Assembly: GCA_032622095.1 (NCBI GenBank)
Contig: CP136066.1
Span: 107,219,319-107,283,318 of the forward strand
Origin: Siphonodentalium dalli
Taxonomy: Eukaryota > Mollusca > Scaphopoda > Gadilida > Siphonodentaliidae
DNA length: 64,000 bases
Reading direction: 5' to 3'
Position numbers and translations under genes: made by a program. The number at the start of each line of letters is the position of its first letter. Positions within the stretch are counted from its first letter, which is position 1. This document shows positions 49,101-55,952 of this stretch, piece by piece. The notes below the pieces were generated by a model. That model was not told the DNA's origin, did no database searches, and was given only the letters and a program-made list of their open reading frames with translations.

Positions 49101-52100
49101 TCATGATGATCAGACGAACAGTACGACCTGTGGCCCGTGCTAATGGATTGAATTTTGAAATCCAAGATGGCCGCTGGCGGCCATGTATTTTGTCCGAATG
49201 ACCCCAAAATGACTCGTTCCCATCTACATTCTAATTTCAACAGCCATGACAAATTGTATGATGATCGGACTAAAGGTACGACCTGTAGCCCGTGCTAAAG
49301 GATTTAGTCATACAAAGAGTGAAATCGAAGATGCCCGCTGGCGGCCATGGTTTTTGGCCGAATGACCCCAAAATGACTCGTTCCCATCTACATGCCATTA
49401 CTAACATTCTTGACAAATTTTATGATGATCAGACTAAAAGTACGACCTGTAGCCCGTGCTAAAGAATTTAGTCATACAAAGAGTAAAATCCAAGATGGCT
49501 GTTGGCGGCCATGTTTTTAGGCCAAATGACCCGAAAATTACTCGTTCCCATCTACATGTCAATATTAACATCCATGACAAATTTCATGACGATCAGACAA
49601 ACAGTACGCCCTGTAGCCCGTGCTAATGGATTGAATTTTGAAATGCAAGATGGCCACTGGCGGCCATGTTTTTTTACCGAATGACCCCAAAATTAATCAT
49701 TTTGGTCTAAATGTTGATGTCAACAGCTATGACAAATTTTATAATGATCCGACCAAAGGTACGACCTGTAGACTGCATTGTTGACGCATTACGTACACAC
49801 GTACACACGGACGACAAAGCCATGGCAATAGCTCAAACTTTACAAAGTAAAGTTGAGCTAAAAATAGGACCACAACCAAAGGCACTAGCATTAGCGTAAA
49901 CAGTTACAAGTTGTGTAACATTATCTCCCAACGATAGCAGTGTAAGCTATCGATCGAAATGTTGATATATTCAACGAGCTTTCGTTGTCGTTTTAAGAGC
50001 CTTTTGAATTATTGATGTCCACGTGGATTTCATCTCGAGGTACTTGTGACGTGGGTATCATAACGCAGCTAGGATGCCATTTCTCCCGGTGAAAATACAG
50101 GATACCGATAATCCTAAATACAATACATTGCCATATTCTATATCCCTGGTGTCGATTCCTGCATGGTCACTATTGGTGACGTATATATCGTGCGTGTAGT
50201 TCTGCCTGTGTTAGATCATACCACGAATGTGTACCCTGCATGGATACTATGCGCCCTTAGTGATCATATTCCACCAGTATCATAGGAACATTTTGATGAT
50301 CTGACGGGGAACATTATAATATCGAACAAATATCGTAGGCAGTATATGCTGTTTTTTCTTCTCCAAGCAACGTATATGGTGTTGTTGTTGTCACCAAGCA
50401 ACGGAACGATTCATGGGCAGTTGATCAAATTTGGTATGTGGGTTTATCAGCTCAAAGCACAGGTCATGTTCGAATATGGGTTAGGTCCCATGTTACCGGA
50501 GTTATGGCCCCTTTTCGACTTAGCATCCGTCCGTCCGTGCGGAAAGTTTCCGGATGAGAACTTTATGTTGGGCTATCGGATCGAAACTAAATATGGTATG
50601 TGAGTTTATCAAAACTGAAAACACAGGTAATGTTCGAATTTGGGTTAGGTCCGCCCATTTTTGCCGGAGTTATGGCCCCTGTTGGCGATGATAACTTTAG
50701 TTTAGTGTTTGTATTAATCCGATTGTTTTTAAATTTGGTATGTGGATTAACCACAGGAAGATACAGGTCAAGTTCGAATTTGGGTTTGGTCCGCCTATTT
50801 TGGCTGGAGTTATGGTCCTTGTCGACTTAAAATTTGCCGATTATTTTGGTTTCCGGATATCTTTATTTTTAGTTATCTGATATTTTTTTTAATTCAACAG
50901 AATCTCTTGATATTTGGTACATGGTTCAAATTTCTGAAGACAAAAAGGCCAAGTTTAAATTTATGGTCACGGTCCGATGAATTTTGACAAGAGTTAAACG
51001 AGAGGCCGATCACGATCGGCAGATGTTAACCCATCCCTTGGCGATAGTAAATTACTATGATCGGAATCATAAATGAGAGTGGTGGTGAATTATAGAGTAT
51101 ACTGTTATGTACTATTATAGACAAATGTACATAACACAAATTATTGGAATTTATGGGTCACTCGCATTTATATAAGAGAATGCACTGGTACAGCTAAACC
51201 ACCACAGCCTTGTATTAAATGCGAAAGGTGGCCTGGACATGGAATACTTGGGTTAAGAGAGTCCAATTTAAGTTTACAATAATAATGTATCAAATTCTAC
51301 CAACAATATAGTATAGAGATAAGCCACCTCACTGCTGACCCATTAATATCAATTATATAGCAGAGCTGTCAACAAATCACAAGAATTGTTTATGTTGAAC
51401 ACTGACTTCTCTATTCAACCAATAACAATTATAATGACCTCAGACCATCTGAAGATATCACTCTACATCACAGATGTCCATGTCTACTGTTAATACCATG
51501 TGATGTTTATTGTTGAATCTTTATTTAAATTAGATACCATAGCTTTCTTTATCAGATTATTTGCACATCAATTGGCATAAGAGACATCAGAAAATAATAT
51601 AGCCTTATCAATAGATAAGTAGTCCAAAGGCATGGGAATGGGATGAAATTGGTGAATTGGGTTTAAAGTTGCTCCAAACAAATTTACCAGTACATTACAC
51701 AAGATTATGGACCGATTTAAAGCAAATTTGGTGTGGTGACCCTTGGCAGAGTTATAATGGTGTTAGTTTTTCAAATTTTGTTACTTTAAAATTAAATTTT
51801 TTTTTTTTTTAATTATTTAAACAAAAAATATTTTATTATATATTATTTTTATTTATTTATTCATATTCAAGTTTTTTTTTGTGGTTAAATTAAATTTTTT
51901 TTTAAGTGAATATATTTTTTCGAAAAAGGGCCATAACTCAGTTAAATATATTCGGATCAAACCCATATTCGAACTCGATCTGTATTTTGGACTAAGAAAC
52001 TCACATACCAATATTTGAGTTATCGCACCATGCGTAAAGTGTCTACAGACAGACAGACGGACTAACGACGAGTGGTCAATCCGGATTGACCACTCGTCGT

Positions 52101-54366
52101 TAGTCCGTCTGTCTGTCTGTAGACACTTTACGCATGGTGCAATAACTCAAATATTGGTATGTGAGTTTCTTAGCCCAAAATACAGATCGAGTTCGAATAT
52201 GGGTTTGATCCGAATATGGGTAAACATAAAAAGCTATCCTTACTAAAAAGCCACTTTTTCGGGGGACAAGTGGTCGGCGACCTTTTATTTTAAATGAAAA
52301 TGTCAACGTGGAGAGAGGGTCATGTCATACATTACAGTCAATGGTGTGATAAGGAAAGTTTAAATGTTTAAGTAATACCGGCCAGCTAGAGGTCAACCCG
52401 CACAGCCATGTAACCTTTGGGATTAATTGGATAATAAACTGCCAAATTGTATATGCCACCTTGAAGTGATCCTGAAGATGCCTGTAAATTTTCAAAACAT
52501 TTCTCCAATAAATGTCGACTGCAGGGTGTGCCGATGGATTCAAAAGTGAAATCCGAGATCGCTGCAAGCGGACATGTAATGTTTTTTTTAACAAAATTCG
52601 GAAAATTAGATGGCTCACAGGAGATTCATATGAAGTGTTGGAGATGCTCGGATGAGTGATGTGGTCTATATGGTGTGCCAAAGGATTTACTCACAAAGAG
52701 TAAACTCCAAGACGGCTGCCGGCGGCCATATTTTTCATCAAATTTTTTTCAAAATGTATAGCTCCCATCTAGAGGTGATCCCAAACATGTCTGTAAATTT
52801 TCAATAAATGCGGGTTGCGGGGTGTGCTGATGGATTCAAATCTGAAATTCAAGATGGCTGCTGTCGGCCATGTTTTTAAAACAAATTTCGGGGAAAAAAT
52901 CTATGGTTCCCATGCATCGAAATGTCACCCGAAGATCCTTATGAACTTGAAGTTTGGTGACGATTGGAGGAGAGATTTTGCCTGCATGGTGTACTAAAGG
53001 AGTTTGTCGACAGACGCGCCACACACAGCTAGAAGCCAACCCATGGCATTATTTTACAATGTCAAGTTGGGCTTAAATGGAACACCGGCGACAAAAGCAG
53101 TTCAAGATTACATTCTCACGGGTAATCAATTCATGTTTATCACGAAATTGGTTCATAAAAGTCGCCTAAATTATGAAATTTATTGCAATTTTTTTGTGAA
53201 TTTTATAGTTGTTTTTTTATTTCGCTCTTGCGACAGATCGCGTGAGGTTCTCGTGAGGGTGAGGCTAACCATTTGGGAAATATTGAGCTTTTGCGATGGC
53301 TCATTTCTTCAATAAAATGAATTTTATCTCCAGATAAATCATCAATGTTTTGTCCACTACGGCAGAGATACGCAAGCCTGAACGATAAAATCCTGTCTGG
53401 CTGAACTGTATGTATACCTGCATACGCGGGTTGTCATGAACATTTAGTTGCCTAATGTTCACCCCATTTTTCCGCTGCGTTCCTGTGTATATATGTCAAT
53501 ATCTTTTTTGGTAATGGTAAACGATCGTTTTGGGATTTATTTCCATAAATACCAAACACTGACACGACAGCATTAATGAATGGTATCGTGTAACAACCAT
53601 TACGCGAGTATTCAGTTGTATCGATGACACGAACTGAACAAAATTTCGGCCTTCACCTGCCTTCACAATAAATTTAGTTAAAGACCCACGGTCCGATCTG
53701 ACACCACATTAGTCAAACTTTCATAAGGTAAACTTCAGCTTACCAGGCACAAACACAAATAAATATATTTGCTATCACCACAGTTTGTAAGAAACAGATA
53801 TCGTGAAAACCCACAAAAGCAACCATTGTTGAAAATGACTACAAAACATTCTGATGCATAACGCTCTTTATTATCTACTGCCTTTGGAAAAGGAATTCAT
53901 GGATGCTCTTTATCGGGATAGATTATCGGAATTTTTGCCAGCTTGACAAAATTCAAAATGCATTTAAACTTTCCATGTGTAGGTCGATATAATGACAAAC
54001 AAACCTACTATTAATGGACTAATTGGCACGATCTAGTCATTTTCTGATATATAGAAGGCGTACTAATGGTAGTTTTATGGCGTCACCATTTATTTTTTAA
54101 ATAAAAAGCTGAAAATTCCAAAGATTGCATGCTAAAAATAAAGCAGATTGTTCGAACAACGATCGAGTGAGCCGAAAAATGACTATGTTCCAGCTGTATG
54201 TTCCATAAGTTGTGGACATCAATAGACTTTTATTGTCAATGTATACTTCATTTTTCAGCTATTAAACATAATACAGGAATGCTGGGTCTTGGAGAAACCC
54301 CCAACATCTGACGATTTAGTGGAAATGCTCACAGACACAGACCCAATGCCAGAAACAGAACTATGA
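27247..54366 (+). CDS. Seven-transmembrane receptor fused to a pseudokinase with a giant C-lobe insert (six exons)
   Basis: Exons 27247-28158, 33247-33488, 33849-34041, 37009-38056, 38598-41440 and 54259-54366 join in phase to 5,346 nt (1,781 residues). Residues about 11-278 form seven hydrophobic helices. C76 (start of TM3) and C156 (loop 2) could form the usual GPCR disulphide, and loops rich in Lys/Arg predict the C-terminus in the cytosol. The kinase fold follows TM7 at once: strand 1 about 297-304, K324 (IMK), E341 (AQEIVIL), hinge MELTNGG at 389, HKNITSSSIYL at 434 in place of HRDxKxxN, GDFE at 458 in place of DFG, DIRSFALVTLELL at 487. About 1,200 polar, disordered residues follow. Helices G to I then close the domain (IIQECW, PPTSDDL). 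The ATG has a good context (AAAATGG) and follows an in-frame stop. It is probably a catalytically dead signalling scaffold. GPCR class and ligand are unknown. Confidence 0.82.
28826..29850 (+). repeat. Tandem duplication (~370-bp unit) with later insertion
   Basis: Block A (CTTGATGTAACTAAAGCCAAG, ATCATTGTGTGCATG, GAGCAACTGTCTCAAACATTA) occurs at about 28833-29040 and 29200-29400. Block B (GTTGCTCCAGT, TAGATAATGGGCTGGTTGACA, AGTTAGAAATTATG) occurs at 29050-29175 and 29725-29850. The second A-B pair is split by about 320 bp that include a poly-A tract (about 29510) and a poly-G tract (about 29632). Confidence 0.75.
29954..30115. repeat. Poly-G and poly-C rich tract
   Basis: Runs of G near 29972 and of C near 30101, with TTTTTTTTGCAGG between them. 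The G- and C-runs can pair, giving a weak fold-back of about 140 bp. An open frame across it is accidental. Confidence 0.45.
30182..30231. mobile_element. Perfect 34-bp palindrome flanked by 8-bp direct repeats
   Basis: 30190-30223 (CATAGAAATCGGATATA followed by its exact reverse complement) is a perfect 17+17 palindrome. It is flanked on both sides by GTTCCGAG (30182-30189 and 30224-30231). The arrangement looks like a target-site duplication around a minimal inverted-repeat insertion; an 8-bp duplication is the hAT length. It is not recognised as a known element. Confidence 0.6.
30585..31145. mobile_element. Element B, rearranged copies
   Basis: TTTAAAGGTACTAAATCCGAT at the left and AGGATTGAGTACCT near 31010, with B-family interior words (GGTCCCCATACCACCAAGAT, GAGCCAAATATTTTTTACCCC, GAAACCAAAGAAATAGTAATTTAGGA). 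The latter block appears twice (about 30950 and 31100), suggesting tandem or nested partial copies. Confidence 0.6.
31300..31437 (-). repeat. Satellite-like monomer, split by the Harbinger-like insertion
   Basis: AAATCCAAGATGACCGC, CTAGAGGTCACCCTGAAGAT and GGTGTGCCAAAAGATTTA match the diverged satellite monomers, in the orientation of the array at 45-50 kb. The next expected word, GTCATGCAAAGAGTAAAA, resumes at 32417 on the far side of the insertion. Confidence 0.65.
31438..32413. mobile_element. Harbinger-like non-autonomous element with TTA target duplication (976 bp)
   Basis: Both ends carry the inverted repeat GGGTGCATTTACATTGCTAT, continuing AGAAATGTA, then (after a mismatch) CAGATCT-type sequence, about 38 bp in all. 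The element is bounded by TTA at 31435-31437 and 32414-32416, giving a 3-bp TWA duplication typical of PIF/Harbinger. The flanking satellite word GATTTA|GTCATGC is restored when the element and one TTA are removed. No transposase frame is seen inside, so it must have been mobilised in trans. Confidence 0.8.
32440..33175. repeat. AT-rich array of TGATATCA palindromes
   Basis: About 18 GATATC sites in some 730 bp, most as (A/G)TGATATCA(C/T) and spaced about 25-40 bases, separated by AAATT/AATTCG-like spacers. The array ends 70 bp before the second receptor exon. The word is self-complementary, so each unit can base-pair with every other. Confidence 0.75.
33247..33488 (+). CDS. Receptor exon 2: kinase N-lobe
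   Basis: Encodes residues 305 to 385 (split codon). The acceptor is TAATTTGCAG at 33237-33246 and the donor is CG|GTGAGA at 33488/33489. SQGRIRMRAMW corresponds to the Gly-loop and strand 2, with only one of the usual three glycines (G307). KKQIMKGL carries the candidate ATP-anchoring Lys (K324), and YWAQEIVILGML holds the helix-C Glu (E341). HHPSLLKCQW matches the HPNIL-type strand-4 approach. Confidence 0.85.
33489..33848 (+). other. Receptor intron 2 (360 bp)
   Basis: GT-AG intron, starts GTGAGA and ends TATTTCAG. No repeat or regulatory element recognised. Confidence 0.7.
33849..34041 (+). CDS. Receptor exon 3: hinge to catalytic-loop position
   Basis: Encodes residues 385-449. IICMELTNGGTMKDFLRR is a typical strand 5-hinge-helix D of TK/TKL kinases. 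HDVAEGLSYLHNRNIL is helix E. HKNITSSSIYL sits where active kinases have HRDLKxxNILL: the catalytic Asp is Asn (N436), the loop Lys is Thr (T438) and the Mg-binding Asn is Ser (S441). The donor CAG|GTAATG at 34041/34042 is the first of four tandem copies. Confidence 0.88.
34031..34127 (+). repeat. 23-bp tandem repeat carrying four copies of the exon 3 splice donor
   Basis: GATCAATCCAGGTAATGTAATAA starts at 34031, 34054, 34077 and 34100. Each copy contains CAG|GTAATG, so potential donors lie at 34042, 34065, 34088 and 34111. Using any but the first adds GTA ATG TAA and stops translation just after residue 451. Confidence 0.9.
34128..37008 (+). other. Receptor intron 3, remainder
   Basis: Ends TCTCGTTCCAG at 37008. 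Apart from a diverged element B at about 34545-34935, it holds AT-rich sequence without recognised repeats or exons. Open frames at 35273-35668 and 36548-36790 lack splice or motif support. Confidence 0.55.
34545..34935. mobile_element. Element B, diverged copy 5
   Basis: ACTTAAAGATGCATAATCCG at the left and ATGGGGACCATCGAATCGGAT at the right, with AAAAAATATTTGATTCGGGTC, GAGGAACCCACCTATCAAAGC and AACTCTAAAATCAAG inside. Diverged and shortened relative to copies 1 and 2. Confidence 0.65.
37009..38056 (+). CDS. Receptor exon 4: DFE motif, helix F and start of insert
   Basis: Encodes residues 450 to about 798. VLRATIGDFEEAEVF is the strand 8-DFG region with DFG changed to DFE (D459 kept). Only 27 residues separate it from DIRSFALVTLELL (487-499), the DxxSFG helix F, so the activation segment is short and has no APE. 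From about 505 the protein becomes polar and low in hydrophobics: Ser-rich, with SPSRGSTKSP and acidic DDSWDSDSTDSY (CK2-like) stretches. The acceptor is at 37008 and the donor is CAAG|GTACGT at 38056/38057, phase 1. Minus-strand frames here are shadows. Confidence 0.85.
38057..38597 (+). other. Receptor intron 4 (541 bp)
   Basis: GT-AG intron starting GTACGT and ending TGCTTCAG. No repeat recognised. Confidence 0.7.
38598..41440 (+). CDS. Receptor exon 5: long disordered insert and helix G
   Basis: Encodes residues 799-1746 in one uninterrupted 2.84-kb frame. Composition is Ser/Thr/Asn/Asp/Glu/Lys/Arg-rich with few hydrophobic residues, typical of an intrinsically disordered linker. Visible short motifs include EEYIFLDDDE at about 1097, a DSGIES phosphodegron-like site (1289-1294), YVDL twice (1322 and 1370), basic SRGRTKIKR and SPTRRY stretches, and DSGVG near the end. 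The last 20 residues (FNIMASKLTQ, AGKLTHIGQQ) resume the kinase fold as helix G. Donor CAG|GTGAGT at 41440/41441, phase 0. Conservation of an open frame this long argues for a real coding exon. Confidence 0.88.
41630..42370. repeat. Tandem duplication (~485 bp) containing 16-bp TATTCCGAAGGTT units
   Basis: CGCTATTCCGAAGGTT-type 16-bp units run at 41650-41710 and 42125-42250. Both runs are followed by TTTTTGTTATTTTNAGGTTAA, TTCTATATTCTAAAGTATTG, GGGTTCATTATCAC(A/G)AAGAT and, further on, AACATTAAATGTG. It is two diverged copies of a unit of about 485 bp. The 16-bp core is close to the one in the fold-back at 62850-63920. Confidence 0.7.
42371..42845. other. Intronic, nothing recognised
   Basis: Unremarkable AT-rich intron sequence with a duplicated CATTACGTATGAC near 42361 and 42443. 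Confidence 0.4.
42846..43360. repeat. 130-bp tandem repeat (4 copies) rich in TGACCTTGACCTT
   Basis: AATTT(G/A)A(T/A)ACCTA-like starts at 42851, 42981, 43111 and 43241 give a 129-130 bp period. Each unit has TTTTGGACGGGTCAAATC, (A/G)CCTTGACCTT and AAGGTCAA(A/T)T, that is, AGGTCA-type half sites in both orientations. Confidence 0.8.
43361..44384. other. Intronic, mostly unrecognised; fragment of repeat E at 43520-43625
   Basis: TTATAATTTATATTTATGGC, AATATGATCTTGGTGGCGTTA and CCATTTCTGACTATGG match the second half of repeat E. Between 43700 and 43915 there are three spaced TGCC(A/C)ATTTCATTT(A/G)G(A/T)A-like words about 90 bp apart, a small tandem repeat. Confidence 0.5.
44385..44885 (+). repeat. 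Dispersed repeat E, copy 2
   Basis: CGCGCTCCGCGTGTATAA, GGGATTTTTTGGGACGG, TTAAAAGTCGAACTGCGACC, CGGAGGCCGAGTCCGGTAAA and later GAGTTGGTCATTCGTGAAAA, CTCGAGCGCGTTACCATTT follow the order seen at 23150-23735. Confidence 0.65.
44985..49861 (-). repeat. Satellite-bearing terminal-repeat element, copy 2 (inverted, larger)
   Basis: Reverse-complement counterpart of 2426-4892. The left end ATGAAAGTGTCAATGACACT, GTAGCTCAACTTGGAAAGGG matches the right end of copy 1. The right end ACTTTACAAAGTAAAGTTGAGC (about 49838-49859) matches the left end of copy 1, preceded by GACGACAAAGCCATGGCAAT. Around 28-29 monomers of about 160 bp lie between (CCAAGATGGCTGCTGGCGGC, GACTCGTTCCCATCTACATG, GGTACGACCTGTAGCCCGTG), in two alternating types. 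The array is about twice as long as in copy 1, partly by a recent duplication. Frames reading RPVARAKGFSH etc. are by-products. Confidence 0.85.
46290..48555 (-). repeat. Higher-order tandem duplication, two 1,133-bp units (7 monomers each)
   Basis: The segments beginning near 46290 and 47423 repeat with an offset of exactly 1,133 bases. Matching landmark frames start at 46333/47466, 46587/47720 and 47247/48380, and the same variant words recur in both (AAATCAAAGATGCCTGCTGG, TCACATACAT-like variants, CCAATATGGCTGCTGGCCGC). Divergence seen by eye is a handful of bases. Confidence 0.8.
50330..51050. repeat. Dispersed repeat G-like block (GTTCGAAT(A/T)TGGGTTAGGTCC units)
   Basis: Three to four units carry TTTGGTATGTG(A/G)GTTTATC, AC(A/T)CAGGTCA(T/A)GTTCGAAT, TTGGGTTAGGTCCG and GGAGTTATGGCCCC, spaced about 140-170 bases. 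It ends with AACGAGAGGCCGATCACGATC, GGCAG at about 51000, also found near 57560. Confidence 0.55.
51051..51940. other. Intronic, nothing recognised except small tails and an A/T tract
   Basis: TATATAAGAGAATGCACTGG near 51170 matches the hairpin family tail. 51780-51910 is an AT-only tract with long T runs. Confidence 0.45.
51948..52217. repeat. 270-bp perfect-looking palindrome (two inverted repeat G ends)
   Basis: Centred on TCCGGA at 52080-52085. The left arm (ATTCGGATCAAACCCATATTC, TTTGAGTTATCGCACCATGCG, AGACAGACAGACGGACTAAC) is mirrored by the right arm with only a few mismatches. Each arm is a copy of repeat G, so the structure is two G ends joined head to head. Confidence 0.8.
52540..53010 (-). 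repeat. Diverged satellite-like monomers
   Basis: Two to three units with AGTGAAATCCGAGATCGCTGC, GGTGTGCCAAAGGATTTACTC, TCCCATCTAGAGGTGATCCC and ATTCAAGATGGCTGCTGTCGG. They are the same family as 9820-10330, in the orientation of the 45-50 kb array. Confidence 0.6.
53011..54258. other. Intronic, nothing recognised
   Basis: End of receptor intron 5. AT-rich sequence with no repeat family found elsewhere in the window, leading into the polypyrimidine/AG at 54251-54258. Confidence 0.5.
54259..54366 (+). CDS. Receptor exon 6: terminal kinase helices H-I and stop
   Basis: Encodes residues 1747-1781 (LLNIIQECWVLEKPP, TSDDLVEMLTDTDPM and an acidic tail) and TGA at 54364-54366. IxxCWxxxxxxPPTxxxLVxxL is the end of a TK/TKL kinase domain (CW...RPTFxxLVxxL). 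The usual Arg of RPTF is Pro here. That Arg normally pairs with the APE Glu, which is also absent, so both partners are lost together. The acceptor TTCATTTTTCAG (54247-54258) keeps phase 0. The exon is too short to stand alone as a gene, but the motif is unmistakable. Confidence 0.82.
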   Translation, partial: LLNIIQECWVLEKPPTSDDLVEMLTDTDPMPETEL

Positions 54367-54419
54367 TCAGAGAGGAATACACGTTCAGTGTGTAAACAGA
54401 ATATTTTGTATGAGTGGCC

Positions 54420-54800
54420 AAATTCACATTTACTATTAAATTTCAATTCAGATAACTTAAAATTTCAGTAAGAAAGATTTAAATTTCAGTTTATAAAAAT
54501 GTGATAATAAGATGTTGAAGATTCTCTGAAAAGAAGTTACATTGGGAATCTTTTCCGTGAGTGGTTAAAAACATATTTGAATATTAAGCTTAATTAATTT
54601 TAATTTTTAGTGTTCAATTAAGATAAATGTGATAATATATCATTGAAAATTATCTGAAAAGAAGTAAAATTGGCAATCTTGTGTATGAGCAGATGTGAGT
54701 GGCAAAATTCACATTTAATATTAAATTTCACTTCAAGGGAAATTTCAATTAAGAGAAATGTGATAATATATTGTTCAAGATTCTATATAGAGAAGTTTAA
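54420..54800. repeat. Imperfect ~130-bp tandem repeat in the presumed 3' UTR
   Basis: GTGATAATA(A/T)(A/G)(A/T)T...GA(A/T)(A/T)(A/T)T(T/C)(A/T)(C/T) followed by (A/T)GAGAAG or AAAAGAAGT and TTGG(A/C/G)AATC recurs near 54500, 54628 and 54759. The units are separated by AAATTTCA(C/A/G)TT and CACATTTAATATTAAATTTC words. Three diverged copies. Confidence 0.6.
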
Positions 54801-54942
54801 TTTGGAATCAATTTACATTAGGATATCTGATACCTGGTTGCTGAATTTCTGATAAATTCAAGTTATCAAATTTCTCTTATCTGAAATTAGAAAGCAAAGA
54901 ATGAGCATTTGTGTTCACTGAAGAATATCCAGCTGCTCGGAT

Positions 54943-54993
54943 ATTACCCATAATTCTGCTGTGGTTAAAGAGTCAATTATTTATGGCATTACT
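54943..54993. mobile_element. Half copy of palindromic element P
   Basis: ATTACCCATAATTCTGCTGTGG, TTAAAGAGTCAATTATTTATG, GCATTACT matches the right arm of the element at 10927-11124 with a few changes. Confidence 0.7.
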
Positions 54994-55014
54994 GTATTAT
55001 GGACTTATGCTAGT

Positions 55015-55020
55015 AAATAA
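55015..55020 (+). terminator. Candidate polyadenylation signal for the receptor gene
   Basis: AATAAA about 650 bases after the stop codon (in AGTAAATAAATCTG). It is the first clear canonical signal I see downstream. Unsupported by any transcript. Confidence 0.35.
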
Positions 55021-55696
55021 ATCTGATAAGTTATTGTTTTCAAATAAGATTATTAAATCATGAAATTGAACATCAGGAAAGGTCTAAGCATTAAAAAGTT
55101 TTGCAAAGCACAGATTGTCAACTGAATATTTAAATCACAATATTGCCATTGGTGATGTTTTAAAAACAGTGGTTTCAGTGGTTTCAACATGAAAAATCTC
55201 ATTATTGGACAATTATTAATACTGAAAATAAGAACAAAGTCTATCTATTTGTTCACGTTCTTCTTGGATGATCTTACAGAGTTTTATCATTTTTCACCTA
55301 CCGCGAAGGCCTTTCGCCTCTTCAAATTCTGTTAATTCAATTAAGAGAATTAAGAAAATATAAGCTATCAAAAGAGAAAATTCAAATTGAATGTGAAATG
55401 AAAATTAAATGTGAAATTGGGCTCCCATACTTTTATGTGCATATCACAAATGGAATGTTGGAATATGGTAATGAATAGGTCATATTGTATGTATGGAATG
55501 TGTCTGAAATTGCTGGTTTTATTTTTGTGAAATTATATTATCAATCATATATGAATAGCATGTCAATGCATGGCACCATATTGCTAGCACTGTGGCGCAA
55601 GTCAAATCACTTGAGTTGACATGTATGATAGAAAGTCAATATTGGAGTACCCTGATAACAACAGAAGAGGTATACACACAACAACATGGCGGTTGT
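55021..55696. other. Downstream of the receptor, nothing recognised
   Basis: AT-rich sequence with no coding or repeat structure that I can name. Confidence 0.45.
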
Positions 55697-55952
55697 GCAA
55701 GCCTTGAAATAGGGTGTCTTGTCATTTGCAGAATGAGGTCCCCAGAGGGTGAATTTAGTGATGCTACCCCGCATAGCGGGCTAGCATCACCAAATTCACC
55801 CTCTGGGAACCTCATTCTGCTGAGGTGTAAGCAGAATGAGGTCCCCAGAGGGTGAATTTGGTGATGCTAGCCCGCTATGCGGGGTAGCATCACTAAATTC
55901 ACCCTCTGGGGACCTCATTCTGCAAATGACAGACACCCTATTTCAAGGCTTG
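55697..55952. repeat. 256-bp palindrome with nested inverted repeats
   Basis: The left arm from GCAAGCCTTGAAATAGGGTG through TGCAGAATGAGGTCCCCAGA is mirrored by the right arm TCTGGGGACCTCATTCTGCA to CACCCTATTTCAAGGCTTGC. Each arm is itself a hairpin (GGTGAATTT(A/G)GTGATGCTA facing TAGCATCAC(C/T)AAATTCACC around CCCGC(A/T)(T/A)(A/G)GCGGG). The centre is near 55825 (CTGAGGTGTAAGC). Confidence 0.9.

Larger units (their letters stand above)
41441..54258 (+). other. Receptor intron 5 (12.8 kb)
   Basis: Starts GTGAGT and ends TTTTTCAG. Kinase helix G in exon 5 runs straight into helix H in exon 6 with normal spacing (29 residues from FNIM to the CW pair), so no exon need be missing. It is filled with tandem and dispersed repeats. 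53045-54240 and 49870-50330 show nothing recognised. Confidence 0.7.

Noticed and set aside
45100..49860. Repeated frames such as those with RPVARAKGFSHTKSKI as a repeat protein family
   Set aside because: They follow the ~160-bp satellite, whose period is not a multiple of three. The frames shift from unit to unit and similar frames occur in both orientations at 2.7-4.3 kb.
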